From assembly GCF_003627815.1 (NCBI RefSeq), contig NZ_CP032698.1:3286001-3350000 (forward strand): 64,000 nt of DNA, given 5' to 3'. A model generated the notes under the pieces. It saw only the letters and a program-made list of their open reading frames with translations. It was not told the origin of the DNA and did no database searches. Source of the stretch: Streptomyces hundungensis (GTDB lineage: Bacteria > Actinomycetota > Actinomycetes > Streptomycetales > Streptomycetaceae). This document shows, piece by piece, positions 32,671 through 41,781 of the stretch. The stretch's first letter is position 1. Each line of letters begins with the position of its first letter. A program made the translations under genes and the position numbers.

Positions 32671-34272
32671 ATGGACCTCGTCATCCGGAACGCCCACGTC
32701 ATCGACGGCACAGCCACCCCCTCCTACCCCGCCGACCTCGGCCTCACGGACGGCCGGATCAGCGCGATCGCCCACCCCGGTGAGCCCAGGCTCACCGCAA
32801 ACCGCACCCTCGACGCCCACGGCCTCGCCGTCGCCCCGGGGTTCATCGACATGCACGCCCACTCCGACCTCGCCCTGCTGCGCGACCCGGACCACAGCGC
32901 GAAGGCCGCGCAGGGCGTCACCCTGGAGGTGCTGGGGCAGGACGGGCTGTCGTACGCGCCCGTCGACGACCGCACGCTGGACGAGGTCCGCCGCGCCATC
33001 ACCGGCTGGAACGGCGACGGCGCGGACATCGACTTCGACTGGCGCACCGTCGGGGAGTACCTCGACCGCCTGGACCGGGGCATCGCCGTCAACGCGGCCT
33101 ATCTGATCCCGCAGGGCACCGTGCGGATGTACGCCGTAGGGTGGGACGACCGGCCCGCGACGCCCCAACAGATGGACCACATGCGGCAGTTGGTGGCCGA
33201 GGGCATGGAAGACGGCGCCGTCGGGATGTCGTCGGGGCTCACCTACACCCCCGGCATGTACGCCCCCGACTCCGAGCTCACCGAGCTCTGCCGGGTCGTC
33301 GCCCGCTACGACGGCTACTACTGCCCGCACCACCGCTCGTACGGCGCCGGCGCCCTGGAGGCGTACGAGGAGATGGTGCGGCTCACCGGGGACGCGGGGT
33401 GCGCCCTGCACCTTGCCCACGCCACCATGAACTTCGGCGTGAACAAGGGCCGCGCGCCCGAGCTGCTCGCCCTGCTCGACCGCGCCCTCGCCGGCGGCGC
33501 GGACATCACCCTCGACACGTATCCCTACACCCCGGGGTGCACGACTCTCGTCGCCCTGCTGCCCAGTTGGGCCAGTGAGGGCGGCCCGGAGGCGATCCTG
33601 GCGCGGCTGCGCGACGACGACACCGCCGAGCGCATCCGCCACCACCTGGAGGTCGTCGGCGCGGACGGCTGTCACGGCGTGCCCGTCGACTGGGCCACCA
33701 TCGAGATCTCGGGGGTGAGCGACCCGGGGCTCGCCGGGTGCGTCGGCAAGACCGTCGCGGGGGCCGCCGCCCAGCGCGGCGAGGCGCCCTGGGTCACCGC
33801 GCGCCGGCTCCTCATCGAGGACGGGCTCGGGTCGACGATCCTTCAGCACGTCGGCCACGAGGAGAACGTACGGGCCATCATGCGGCACCCGGCGCACACG
33901 GGCGGCAGCGACGGAATCCTCCAGGGCCACAAGCCGCACCCGCGCGCGTACGGCACCTTTCCGCACTATCTCGGGCGCTACGCACGGGAGTTGGGCGTGC
34001 TGTCGCTGGAGGAGGCCGTCGCCCACCTCACCTCACGGCCCGCGGCCCGCCTCCGGCTGCCCGACCGGGGCCTGATCCGCGAGGGCTACCGGGCGGACCT
34101 CGTCCTGTTCGACCCGGACACCGTCGCGGCGGGCGCCACCTTCGACGCCCCGCGCACGCTGCCCGTCGGCATTCCCCATGTCCTGATCGACGGGAAGTTC
34201 GTCATCGAGGACGGCAGACGGACCGGCGTGCTGGCGGGCCGTTCCGTGCGGCGGACGCGCGGGGCGCGCTGA
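32671..34272 (+). CDS. N-acyl-D-amino-acid deacylase (D-aminoacylase-like amidohydrolase)
   Basis: A 533-aa amidohydrolase of the D-aminoacylase type. The metal-binding motif FIDMHAHSDLALL, the conserved GQDGLSYAPV region (usually with a Cys-containing variant), GMSSGLTYTPGMYA, LHLAHATMNFG, and the C-terminal HPRAYGTFPHYLGRYARE and AYLxxRxADLVLFDP-like segment are all present. It should release D-amino acids from N-acyl forms, or act on a similar cyclic substrate. ATG 32671 has AGGAG upstream. It lies 364 nt after the deaminase across a repeat locus, so cotranscription is uncertain, but the functions fit. Confidence 0.87.
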   Translation: MDLVIRNAHVIDGTATPSYPADLGLTDGRISAIAHPGEPRLTANRTLDAHGLAVAPGFIDMHAHSDLALLRDPDHSAKAAQGVTLEVLGQDGLSYAPVDDRTLDEVRRAITGWNGDGADIDFDWRTVGEYLDRLDRGIAVNAAYLIPQGTVRMYAVGWDDRPATPQQMDHMRQLVAEGMEDGAVGMSSGLTYTPGMYAPDSELTELCRVVARYDGYYCPHHRSYGAGALEAYEEMVRLTGDAGCALHLAHATMNFGVNKGRAPELLALLDRALAGGADITLDTYPYTPGCTTLVALLPSWASEGGPEAILARLRDDDTAERIRHHLEVVGADGCHGVPVDWATIEISGVSDPGLAGCVGKTVAGAAAQRGEAPWVTARRLLIEDGLGSTILQHVGHEENVRAIMRHPAHTGGSDGILQGHKPHPRAYGTFPHYLGRYARELGVLSLEEAVAHLTSRPAARLRLPDRGLIREGYRADLVLFDPDTVAAGATFDAPRTLPVGIPHVLIDGKFVIEDGRRTGVLAGRSVRRTRGAR

Positions 34273-34540
34273 GCGGGCCCGTGGTCAGTCCGCGCGCCGC
34301 CGTGAGGTAGACGGTGCGCAGCGGGCCGTACTCGGCCGAGTAGGCGAGCTGGGTCAGGGCGAGGGCCTGAAGGGCCTTGGCGCTGCGCAGCGCCGCGACC
34401 GGCACGGCGGCCCCCACCACCTGGTCGAGCAGCTCGATGACCACGTCGTAGCGGGGGGCCGGGGCGTCGTACTCCCGCTGGGCGGCGGCCAGCAGCCCCC
34501 GCCAGCCCAGCCGCGCACGGGACCGGTCGGTCACGGTCAT
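34202..34540 (-). CDS. Small hypothetical protein
   Basis: A 112-aa protein with a helical N-terminal half (VIELLDQVVGAAVPVAALRS, AKALQALALTQLAYSAEYGP) and a basic C-terminus that overlaps, on the opposite strand, the last 71 nt of the D-aminoacylase gene. The strong AGGAGG 8 nt before ATG 34540 and Streptomyces-like codon use in the first 80 residues support it as real; the overlapping tail may be less constrained. There is no signal peptide or known domain. I do not recognise it. Confidence 0.55.
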   Translation of the reverse strand: MTVTDRSRARLGWRGLLAAAQREYDAPAPRYDVVIELLDQVVGAAVPVAALRSAKALQALALTQLAYSAEYGPLRTVYLTAARGLTTGPLSAPRASAARNGPPARRSVCRPR

Positions 34541-34671
34541 GGCCACTGCCTCCTGTCGCGCCGGAGCGAGGGTCGTATCGACGCGTACGGGACGCTAGGA
34601 ACACCCCGCACCCGGCACAACCGCGCCCGCCCGTACATGGCTCAATCCCTCCCCGCGCGGAGCTCGGCGCC

Positions 34672-36108
34672 TCACTCCCGTGGACGGATCCGAGCGGAGA
34701 CCTCCCCCGTGTCCGGCGTCCCCGCAGCGATGTGCAGGATGCGGGTCCTGGGGTCCCAGGCCCCGGCGGTGGCGCCCGTGACCTCGCCTCCGTGCGGGAA
34801 AAAGCGGGCGGGCAGATACACCTCGGTGTCGCCGCGCACGCCCTCCTTCGGCCGCCAGCTCACCGCCAGGGTGCGCAGCGGCTCGTCCCAGGCGTAGGCG
34901 ATCGGGTCGCCGGCGACGGCTCTCGGGGCGGGCCGGTCCAGGACCGGCAGGAGCGGGGTGGCTTTGAGGTTCTGGTCCCAAGGCGCCCAGGATCCGGGGT
35001 CGTTGGACCAGTAGGCGGTGCCCGCGCCCATGGCGTCGGCGAGGGCCCGCACCTTGGCGACGTACTCCAGGGCGCCGGGCAGCGTCACGTCGAGTCCGTA
35101 CTCGCCGATGAGCACGGGGGCGCCGAGCCGGCGGGCGGTCTTCTCGGTCTGCTCGCGCCAGGAGGCGAGCGTGCGGTCCACCCACCGTCCGGTGTTGGCG
35201 GTGTAGCCGCCGCCGAGGTCCATGGGCAGGGGGTAGAGGTGCGGCGCGTACGCGATGCGGGCCGCGTCTGCGTCACCGCGCGGGTCGGCCAGGTGGGGAA
35301 GTCCGCTGGGCAGGCCCCAGTTGGCGCTGACCGCTTCGGGTTCGACGAAGATCCAGGAGTCGTGGTCGACCGCCCGGATCGCGGTGATGGTACGGCGGTA
35401 GAGGGCGGCGAGCGGGCCCGCCTCGAAGGCGGGGCCCTGGACGCTGCCGCCGAAGGGCTCGTTCATCAGGTCGTAGCCGACGACCGCGGTCTCGTGGGCG
35501 AACCGCGCGGCGATGTGCGCCCAGGCGGCCGCGTAGTGCGCGCGCAGATCGCGGCTCGCCTCGCGCGTGCCCCAGAAGTTGTCGAAGGCCCGCACGGTTC
35601 CCGGCTCGATGTACTTGAGCTCCCACTGGTCCTGTTCGGCGACCGGCAGCCCCTCCGCCTCGGTCGCCCACACGGGTGCGCCGTTTCCCTTGACGGCGGG
35701 GCCGTAGACATCCTGGTGCAGATCGAGCATGACGCGGTAGCCGCGCGCCCCGTACCAGCGCACCCGCTCGGCGACCCGGTCGAGGTAGCCGTCGTCATAG
35801 GTGCCCGGCGACGGCTCCACGGTGCGCCACTGGATGAGGAAGCGGACGAAATTGGAGCCGAGCGCGTCCGATTCGCGTTGCACATCGGCCTCCTTGATCC
35901 AAGGGAGGCCGTCCGGTGGGGACTTGGCGCTGCTCGCGGTGTTCAGGCCGGTCAGGACGAGCGCACGCCCCTGGTCGTCGGTGATCCAGCGATGACCGGT
36001 GGCCGTGCGCGGTGGGCCCGCCTGGGCCGGGCCCACCGCCACCAGGAGGGCGGCGGCCACCGCCGCCGTCGCGCCCGCCGCCGCCCACCGGATCCCCCGT
36101 ATCCCCAT
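34672..36108 (-). CDS. Secreted GH5 glycoside hydrolase (endoglycoceramidase-like)
   Basis: A 478-aa exported enzyme. Signal peptide 1-30 ends GPAQA before GPP. The GH5 (TIM barrel) domain spans about 35-380, with the acid/base Glu217 in GYDLMNEPFGG and nucleophile Glu336 in VLIGEYGLD. A small beta-rich C-terminal domain follows (about 395-478). The sequence around RFLIQWRTVEPSPGTYDDGYLDR and DLHQDVYG matches the endoglycosylceramidase-type subgroup, which cleaves glycolipid head groups, though cellulase-like action cannot be excluded. Start ATG 36108. It is divergent from the membrane protein gene to the right. Confidence 0.88.
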   Translation of the reverse strand: MGIRGIRWAAAGATAAVAAALLVAVGPAQAGPPRTATGHRWITDDQGRALVLTGLNTASSAKSPPDGLPWIKEADVQRESDALGSNFVRFLIQWRTVEPSPGTYDDGYLDRVAERVRWYGARGYRVMLDLHQDVYGPAVKGNGAPVWATEAEGLPVAEQDQWELKYIEPGTVRAFDNFWGTREASRDLRAHYAAAWAHIAARFAHETAVVGYDLMNEPFGGSVQGPAFEAGPLAALYRRTITAIRAVDHDSWIFVEPEAVSANWGLPSGLPHLADPRGDADAARIAYAPHLYPLPMDLGGGYTANTGRWVDRTLASWREQTEKTARRLGAPVLIGEYGLDVTLPGALEYVAKVRALADAMGAGTAYWSNDPGSWAPWDQNLKATPLLPVLDRPAPRAVAGDPIAYAWDEPLRTLAVSWRPKEGVRGDTEVYLPARFFPHGGEVTGATAGAWDPRTRILHIAAGTPDTGEVSARIRPRE

Positions 36109-36216
36109 GGCCGGACTTTAGGGGCTCCGCACGGCGTTCAACACCCCTGCTCACAGCCATAGTTGAGATTTGTTCAGCATCTTCTCATCGGTCGCCGGGT
36201 GCCCTAGGGTCCGGCC

Positions 36217-36861
36217 ATGCGTCTGCCCAGAATCGAACCGGCGGTGGTGGCCGTCACCGGGCTCTGCCTCCTGCTCGCGCTGCTCCTGGGCCTCACCCCG
36301 GTACTGACCGCGTTCACCGCGCACGGCGGGGCGGTCCTCGTGCCGAGCGCCCTCGGGGTGCCGCTCGCCCTGCCCCCGCTGCGCGCGGTGCCGCTCGGCG
36401 ACACGGGGTGGACGCTCCTGCTCTGCGAGGACTTCGCGGTGGTGGTCCTGACGGCGGTGGCCGGGCTGCGCATGCGCCGTCATCTGCGGCTGCGCCCGGC
36501 CGCGTCCCGCCCGCGCCGGCTGCTCGCGGGCTGGAGCGCCCTGATCGCCGGCGCGGCGGCCGCCGGGGTGTGGCGGGGCCTGGTCACCGCGCGCCTGGTC
36601 GACGCGGGCCCGCTCGGCTGGCTCCTGTACGCGGCGGCGGGAGCGCTGTTCGGGGCGGTGTGGGGCGCGGGGCTCGGCTGGCTCACGGCCGTGGCCGCCC
36701 TGGCGCGCCCGCGGGGCCCCGGAAGGACCGGGGTGGGGAAGATCTCACCGCCCCCGGACCACAGCCCGTTCCAAGCCGGATTCCAAGCCGGTCCCCGGCC
36801 GGCGCCCCGCATTCCCCCGGGCCGCCCCACCCCGCCGCATTGCGATGGAAGCCGGCCTTGA
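36217..36861 (+). CDS. Hypothetical membrane protein
   Basis: A 214-aa protein with four likely membrane helices: residues about 8-32 (VVAVTGLCLLLALLLGLTPV), 68-82, 103-120 and 131-160 (LGWLLYAAAGALFGAVWGAG). These are separated by short loops and followed by a Pro-rich cytoplasmic tail of about 50 residues. The loop between helices 1 and 2 is external and about 35 residues long. I do not recognise the family. ATG 36217 follows a divergent spacer of 108 nt shared with the GH5 gene. The Pro-rich tail ends 67 nt before the aminotransferase start, so the genes may be cotranscribed. Confidence 0.65.
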   Translation: MRLPRIEPAVVAVTGLCLLLALLLGLTPVLTAFTAHGGAVLVPSALGVPLALPPLRAVPLGDTGWTLLLCEDFAVVVLTAVAGLRMRRHLRLRPAASRPRRLLAGWSALIAGAAAAGVWRGLVTARLVDAGPLGWLLYAAAGALFGAVWGAGLGWLTAVAALARPRGPGRTGVGKISPPPDHSPFQAGFQAGPRPAPRIPPGRPTPPHCDGSRP

Positions 36862-36928
36862 CGGGCGCACGCCCGAGCGGACCGTAATCACAGGGCACCC
36901 CGCGAAACACGGCCGTAAGGTGGCCGTC

Positions 36929-38140
36929 ATGCAGGTGATCCAGTCGACCAAGCTCGCCAATGTCTGTTACGAGATCCGGGGCCCGGTGCTCGAGGAGGCC
37001 ATGCGCCTGGAGGCGGCGGGCCACCGCATCCTCAAGCTGAACACGGGCAACCCGGCGGCCTTCGGCTTCGAGTGCCCGCCCGAGATCCTGGAGGACATCC
37101 TCCGCAATCTGTCGGGCGCGCACGGCTACGGCGACGCGAAGGGCCTGCTGTCCGCGCGGCGCGCGGTGATGCAGCACTACCAGACCAAGGGCATCGAGCT
37201 CGACGTCGAGGACGTCTACCTCGGCAACGGCGTCTCGGAGCTCATCCAGATGTCGATGCAGGCGCTGCTCGACGACGGCGACGAGGTGCTGGTCCCCGCG
37301 CCCGACTACCCGCTGTGGACGGCCTCCGTCTCACTCGCGGGCGGCACCGCCGTGCACTACCGCTGCGACGAGCAGTCCGACTGGATGCCGGACCTCGCCG
37401 ACATCGAGCGCAAGGTCACCGACCGCACCAAGGCCATCGTCATCATCAACCCGAACAACCCGACGGGTGCGGTGTACGACGACGAGATGCTGCGCGGCCT
37501 CACCGAGATCGCCCGCCGCCACAACCTGGTCGTCTGCTCGGACGAGATCTACGACCGCATCCTGTACGACGGCGCCACCCACACCCCGACCGCCGTGATC
37601 GCCCCCGACCTGATGGTCCTCACCTTCAACGGCCTCTCGAAGAACTACCGGGTGGCGGGCTACCGCTCCGGCTGGCTCGCGGTGTGCGGGCCGAAGGCCC
37701 ACGCCTCCTCGTACATCGAGGGCCTGACCATCCTCGCCAACATGCGCCTGTGCGCGAACATGCCGTCCCAGCACGCGGTGGCCACCGCGCTCGGCGGCCG
37801 GCAGTCGATCGAACAGCTCGTGCTTCCGGGCGGCCGGCTCCTGGAGCAGCGCGACACGGCGTACGAGCTGCTGACGCGGATCCCCGGCGTCACCTGTGTG
37901 AAGCCGAAGGGCGCGCTCTATCTGTTCCCGCGTCTGGACCCGAACGTCTACAAGGTGAAGGACGACCGGCAGATGGTCCTCGACCTGCTGCGCGCCGAGA
38001 AGATCATGGTGGTGCACGGGACCGGGTTCAATTGGCCGGAGCCCGACCACTTCCGGATCGTGACGCTGCCGTCCACCAAGGACCTGGCGGACGCGGTGAC
38101 GCGGATCGGGACCTTCCTGGACGGCTACAGCCAGATGTAA
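36929..38140 (+). CDS. PLP-dependent aminotransferase (AlaA/class I)
   Basis: A 403-aa class I/II aminotransferase. The N-terminal substrate-binding region (LKLNTGNPAAFGFECP), the PLP aspartate region INPNNPTGAVYDDEML with CSDEIYDRILYDG, the Schiff-base lysine Lys238 in FNGLSKNYRVAGYRSGW, and a C-terminal Arg in FRIVTLPS are all conserved. The pattern is closest to AlaA-type glutamate-pyruvate transaminases that make alanine. ATG 36929 was chosen over an upstream ATG (36845) because family proteins begin near MQVIQSTKLANVCYEIRGP and AAGG precedes it. Confidence 0.9.
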   Translation: MQVIQSTKLANVCYEIRGPVLEEAMRLEAAGHRILKLNTGNPAAFGFECPPEILEDILRNLSGAHGYGDAKGLLSARRAVMQHYQTKGIELDVEDVYLGNGVSELIQMSMQALLDDGDEVLVPAPDYPLWTASVSLAGGTAVHYRCDEQSDWMPDLADIERKVTDRTKAIVIINPNNPTGAVYDDEMLRGLTEIARRHNLVVCSDEIYDRILYDGATHTPTAVIAPDLMVLTFNGLSKNYRVAGYRSGWLAVCGPKAHASSYIEGLTILANMRLCANMPSQHAVATALGGRQSIEQLVLPGGRLLEQRDTAYELLTRIPGVTCVKPKGALYLFPRLDPNVYKVKDDRQMVLDLLRAEKIMVVHGTGFNWPEPDHFRIVTLPSTKDLADAVTRIGTFLDGYSQM

Positions 38141-38196
38141 TGGCCGCCGGAGGGGCGGCGGCCGCTCGCCGATCCACGGCTGGCCCCGGCTCAACT

Positions 38197-38245
38197 TTAG
38201 ACAGAATCTAAGCTAGGATGGCCTCCTGAAACACTCAGGAGGCCA
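38197..38245 (+). promoter_or_regulatory. Double palindrome and promoter before the small 38.2-kb gene
   Basis: Two perfect inverted repeats follow each other. TTAGA-N5-TCTAA (38197-38211) looks like an operator of the Fur-like type and sits just before a -10-like TAGGAT (38214-38219). TGGCCTCCTGA / TCAGGAGGCCA (38219-38245, 5-nt loop) contains the ribosome-binding AGGAGG in its right arm. If transcription begins upstream of the left arm the ribosome site would be sequestered in a hairpin. If it starts at the distance predicted from TAGGAT the left arm is only partly transcribed, and the palindrome is more likely a second DNA operator. Confidence 0.6.
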
Positions 38246-38250
38246 TGCGC

Positions 38251-38637
38251 ATGTACGAGCCGATCCGCACCAAGTCGGTCCACAGCACGGTGGCCGCCGA
38301 CGACACCCGCATCCCGCACCGCTCCCGCGAGGAGGAGCTGGACATCCAGCTCGCCGGACACCTCTCCGCGCTGCTCGCCGTCACCGACGAACTCGGGCTC
38401 ACCGAGGCCGGGGACGCCATCGCACGGCAGATCGCCCGGCTGCGCGGCGGACTGCCGCCGGTGCGCCACGCCGGGCTCAGCGGCGCCGACCCCAAGGCCC
38501 TGCACACCCGTGCCCACGCGCTCGCGGGCCGCGCCCTCCTCGTCGCCGCCTCCCGCGCCGACACCGCCGCGGCGATCCTCGCGGCCGAGCGCATGGACGC
38601 CCACGCGGCGGCCGACGCGCTGCCCACCGCCGCCTGA
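38251..38637 (+). CDS. Small soluble hypothetical protein under unusual control
   Basis: A 128-aa, Ala-rich, helical protein: MYEPIRTKSVHSTVAADDTR, REEELDIQLAGHLSALLAVT, then GRALLVAASRADTAAAILAA and RMDAHAAADALP. It has no signal peptide, membrane segment or cysteine, and three His in the N-terminal 25 residues. ATG 38251 is 8 nt from AGGAGG; the first ATG at 38245 is too close to it. I do not recognise a function. The gene stands alone between an aminotransferase gene and the pckG terminator, and its two upstream palindromes suggest tight regulation, perhaps by metal or redox state. Confidence 0.75.
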   Translation: MYEPIRTKSVHSTVAADDTRIPHRSREEELDIQLAGHLSALLAVTDELGLTEAGDAIARQIARLRGGLPPVRHAGLSGADPKALHTRAHALAGRALLVAASRADTAAAILAAERMDAHAAADALPTAA

Positions 38638-38761
38638 GGCGGCCCCTGTTCGGCCCCGGTCCGCGAGCCGCGGAGGTCTGCGGACCGGGTGCCACACATC
38701 CCCAAGTACCGGGCGCGGAGCCGGAGTTGGCGTACGCGCTCGTCGGCGTACGCGAAAAAAG

Positions 38762-38802
38762 GGCCGGCCCCCGGAGCCGTGAGGGGACTCCGGGGGCCGG
38801 CC
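38762..38802 (-). terminator. Intrinsic terminator of pckG
   Basis: A 15-bp perfect stem (GGCCGGCCCCCGGAG / CTCCGGGGGCCGGCC) with an 11-nt loop is followed on the minus strand by CTTTTTTC, so it terminates the leftward pckG transcript about 120 nt past its stop. Confidence 0.9.
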
Positions 38803-38921
38803 TTCGCGCGGCGGGTCACGAGTGACCCCACAGGTCAGGGCGGATGTCGAACCGACCCGCCGCGAGCACCTCCGGCCGGGCCAGGACAGGCGGCCGTGAC
38901 CGGAGGGGGTTTTCGGGGCGG

Positions 38922-40745
38922 TCAGCCCAGGCGGGAGACCAGCGCGCGGTACTCGTCCCACAGCTCCTTGGGCGCGTGGTCGCCGAAGGTGTTGAGGTGC
39001 TCGGGGACCAGCGCCGCCTCCTCGCGCCAGACCTCGGTGTCGACCTTGAGCAGGAAGTCGAGGTCGGCCTCCGGCAGGTCAAGGCCGTCGGTGTCCAGGG
39101 ACTCCTTGGTCGGCAGGATGCCGATCGGGGTCTCGACGCCCTCGGCCTTGCCTTCGAGACGCTCCACGATCCACTTCAGGACGCGGCTGTTCTCACCGAA
39201 GCCGGGCCACACGAACTTGCCCGCGTCGTTCTTGCGGAACCAGTTGACGTAGTAGATCTTCGGCAGCTTGGCGGCGTCCGCCTGCGCGCCGACCTTGACC
39301 CAGTGGGCCATGTAGTCGCCCATGTTGTAGCCGCAGAACGGGAGCATGGCGAACGGGTCGCGGCGCAGCTCGCCGACCTTGCCCTCGGCGGCGGCGGTCT
39401 TCTCGGAGGCGACGTTCGCGCCGAGGAAGACGCCGTGGTTCCAGTCGAAGGACTCGGTCACCAGCGGCACCGCGGAGGCGCGGCGGCCGCCGAAGAGGAT
39501 CGCCGAGATCGGCACGCCCTTGGGGTCCTCCCACTCCGGCGCGATGGTCGGGCACTGCCCGGCCGGCACGGTGAAGCGGGCGTTGGGGTGGGCGGCCGGG
39601 GTGTCGGACGCGGGCGTCCACTCCTCGCCCTTCCAGTCCGTGAGGTGCGCGGGCGCCGTCTCGGTCATGCCCTCCCACCACACGTCGCCGTCGTCGGTGA
39701 GCGCGACGTTGGTGAAGACCGAGTTGCCCCACAGCGTCTTCATGGCGTTGGCGTTGGTGTGCTCGCCGGTGCCGGGCGCGACGCCGAAGAACCCGGCCTC
39801 GGGGTTGATCGCGTACAGCTGACCGTCCTCGCCGAAGCGCATCCAGGCGATGTCGTCGCCGATCGTCTCGACCTTCCAGCCGGGGATCGTCGGCTCCAGC
39901 ATGGCCAGGTTGGTCTTGCCGCAGGCGCTCGGGAAGGCCGCGGTGACGTACTTGGCCTCGCCGTTCGGCGGGGTCAGCTTCAGGACGAGCATGTGCTCGG
40001 CGAGCCAGCCCTCGTCCCGCGCCATGACGGAGGCGATGCGCAGCGCGTAGCACTTCTTGCCGAGCAGGGCGTTGCCGCCGTAGCCCGAGCCGTAGGACCA
40101 GATCTCGCGCGACTCGGGGAAGTGCGAGATGTACTTGGTGGTGTTGCACGGCCACGGCACGTCGGCCTCGCCCTCGGCGAGCGGCGCCCCCAGGGTGTGG
40201 ACGGCCTTCACGAAGAAGCCGTCGGTGCCGAGCTCGTCCAGGACGCGCTGTCCCATCCGGGTCATGGTGCGCATCGAGACGGCGACGTACGCGGAGTCGG
40301 TGATCTCGACGCCGATCGCGGAGAGCGGCGAGCCGACGGGGCCCATGCAGAACGGCACGACGTACATCGTGCGCCCGCGCATCGAGCCGCGGAAGATGCC
40401 CTTCTCCCCCGCGAAGAGGTCCTTCATCTCGGCCGGGGCCTTCCAGTGGTTGGTCGGGCCCGCGTCCTCCTCCTTCTCGGAGCAGATGAAGGTACGGTCC
40501 TCGACCCGGGCGACGTCACGGGGGTCGGAGGCGGCGTAGTACGAGTTGGGGCGCTTGGCCTCGTCCAGCTTCTTGAACGTGCCCTTGGCGACGAGCTCCC
40601 CGCACAGGCGCTCGTACTCGGCCTCGGATCCGTCGCACCAGACCACACTGTCGGGCTGGGTCAGTTCCGCGATCTCGTTGACCCACGAGATCAGTTCCTG
40701 GTGCTTGGTGGGGACAGAGAGGGGAGCCGCGATATCGCGCGCCAC
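38922..40745 (-). CDS. pckG: Phosphoenolpyruvate carboxykinase (GTP)
   Basis: A 607-aa GTP-dependent PEPCK that converts oxaloacetate and GTP to PEP, CO2 and GDP at the start of gluconeogenesis. The kinase loop [12 protein letters not shown] with its reactive Cys, the metal/substrate Lys and His regions ([20 protein letters not shown] and [18 protein letters not shown]) and FGGRRAS are intact. Length and sequence are typical of actinobacterial enzymes. GTG 40745 is preceded by AAGGAG. It is divergent from trhA across a 307-nt spacer and ends in a strong intrinsic terminator. Confidence 0.97.
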   Translation of the reverse strand: MARDIAAPLSVPTKHQELISWVNEIAELTQPDSVVWCDGSEAEYERLCGELVAKGTFKKLDEAKRPNSYYAASDPRDVARVEDRTFICSEKEEDAGPTNHWKAPAEMKDLFAGEKGIFRGSMRGRTMYVVPFCMGPVGSPLSAIGVEITDSAYVAVSMRTMTRMGQRVLDELGTDGFFVKAVHTLGAPLAEGEADVPWPCNTTKYISHFPESREIWSYGSGYGGNALLGKKCYALRIASVMARDEGWLAEHMLVLKLTPPNGEAKYVTAAFPSACGKTNLAMLEPTIPGWKVETIGDDIAWMRFGEDGQLYAINPEAGFFGVAPGTGEHTNANAMKTLWGNSVFTNVALTDDGDVWWEGMTETAPAHLTDWKGEEWTPASDTPAAHPNARFTVPAGQCPTIAPEWEDPKGVPISAILFGGRRASAVPLVTESFDWNHGVFLGANVASEKTAAAEGKVGELRRDPFAMLPFCGYNMGDYMAHWVKVGAQADAAKLPKIYYVNWFRKNDAGKFVWPGFGENSRVLKWIVERLEGKAEGVETPIGILPTKESLDTDGLDLPEADLDFLLKVDTEVWREEAALVPEHLNTFGDHAPKELWDEYRALVSRLG

Positions 40746-41052
40746 GATCGCTCCTTGATGAGGGTCTGGAGGGTTTGACGTCGGGTTGACGTACTACTTC
40801 ATTGCCGCCCCGTGGGGGCTGCGACCCGGATGCTTGACCCCGTGGATCCCTCTGGCGCTCATCCGGTGCCGACCGCACTCATCTGATCTTCCGCGTCGTT
40901 CGCCCATATGTCCAGGGGGCCTCTCACGTGAGCATCACCACTTACCGCCTTCTTAACTGCCATTTGCCGTTCACTTACCCGCCGGTCGCCGGACGCTCGG
41001 TAACACCCCGTACCTATGCGTAACTTACGGAGCCGTAGGTAGCATTCGGACC
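40746..41052. promoter_or_regulatory. Divergent spacer pckG/trhA; probable leaderless trhA promoter
   Basis: No gene is seen in this 307-nt gap. On the right, TAGCAT lies about 10-15 nt before the ATG of trhA (41053), so if it is the -10 the message starts at or near the ATG and is leaderless. A small inverted repeat CTTACGGAGCCGTAG (about 41025-41039) overlaps this promoter. On the left, pckG has AAGGAG but no obvious consensus promoter. Confidence 0.4.
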
Positions 41053-41733
41053 ATGACTGATCAGGTGACGGCCCGCGCGATCGACCCGGTGACACAGATG
41101 GTGAAGCCCAAGATGCGCGGCTGGCTGCACGCCGGGATGTTCCCGGCCGTACTGATCTCGGGCCTGGCGCTGATCGCGTTCGCGGACTCCCCCACGGCCC
41201 GGATCTCCTGCGGGATCTTCGTCCTGACCGCCTGTCTCCTCTTCGGGACCAGCGGCATCTACCACCGGGGCACCTGGGGCCCGCGCGGCGAGGCGATCCT
41301 GCGCCGCCTGGACCACGCCAACATCTTCCTCATCATCGCGGGCACCTACACCCCGCTCACCCTGCTCCTGCTGCCCGGCTCCACCGGCCAGGTCCTGCTG
41401 TGGGCGATCTGGGGGGCCGCCCTGGCCGGCATCGCCTTCCGCGTCTTCTGGATCAACGCCCCCCGCTGGCTCTACACCCCCTGCTACCTGGCGATGGGCT
41501 GGGCCGCGGTCTTCTTCCTGCCCGACTTCGCGCGCACCGGCGGCATAGCCGTCCTGGTCCTGATCATCGTCGGGGGCCTGCTGTACAGCGCGGGCGGCGT
41601 GATCTACGGCCTCAAGCGCCCCAACCCCTCACCGGCGTTCTTCGGCTTCCACGAGGTCTTCCACTCCCTGACGCTGGCGGCGTACGTCGCCCACTACGTG
41701 GGGATCTCCCTAGCAGTCCACCAACACGGCTAA
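41053..41733 (+). CDS. trhA: Hemolysin III / TrhA (PAQR family) membrane protein
   Basis: A 226-aa seven-helix membrane protein of the YqfA/hemolysin III group. Motifs are the N-terminal MRGWLHAGMFP, the metal-binding GTSGIYHR and RRLDHANIFLIIAGTYTPL, and the C-terminal GFHEVFHSLTLAAYVAHYVG, where His and Asp form a metal site as in PAQR receptors. In other bacteria the group influences membrane energetics and lipid homeostasis. The haemolysis label is historical. Start ATG 41053, probably leaderless. Confidence 0.92.
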   Translation: MTDQVTARAIDPVTQMVKPKMRGWLHAGMFPAVLISGLALIAFADSPTARISCGIFVLTACLLFGTSGIYHRGTWGPRGEAILRRLDHANIFLIIAGTYTPLTLLLLPGSTGQVLLWAIWGAALAGIAFRVFWINAPRWLYTPCYLAMGWAAVFFLPDFARTGGIAVLVLIIVGGLLYSAGGVIYGLKRPNPSPAFFGFHEVFHSLTLAAYVAHYVGISLAVHQHG

Positions 41734-41781
41734 CCCTGCGCCCCGCTCCCACCCAGCCCCCTCCGGCCGGCGCGCACGCCT

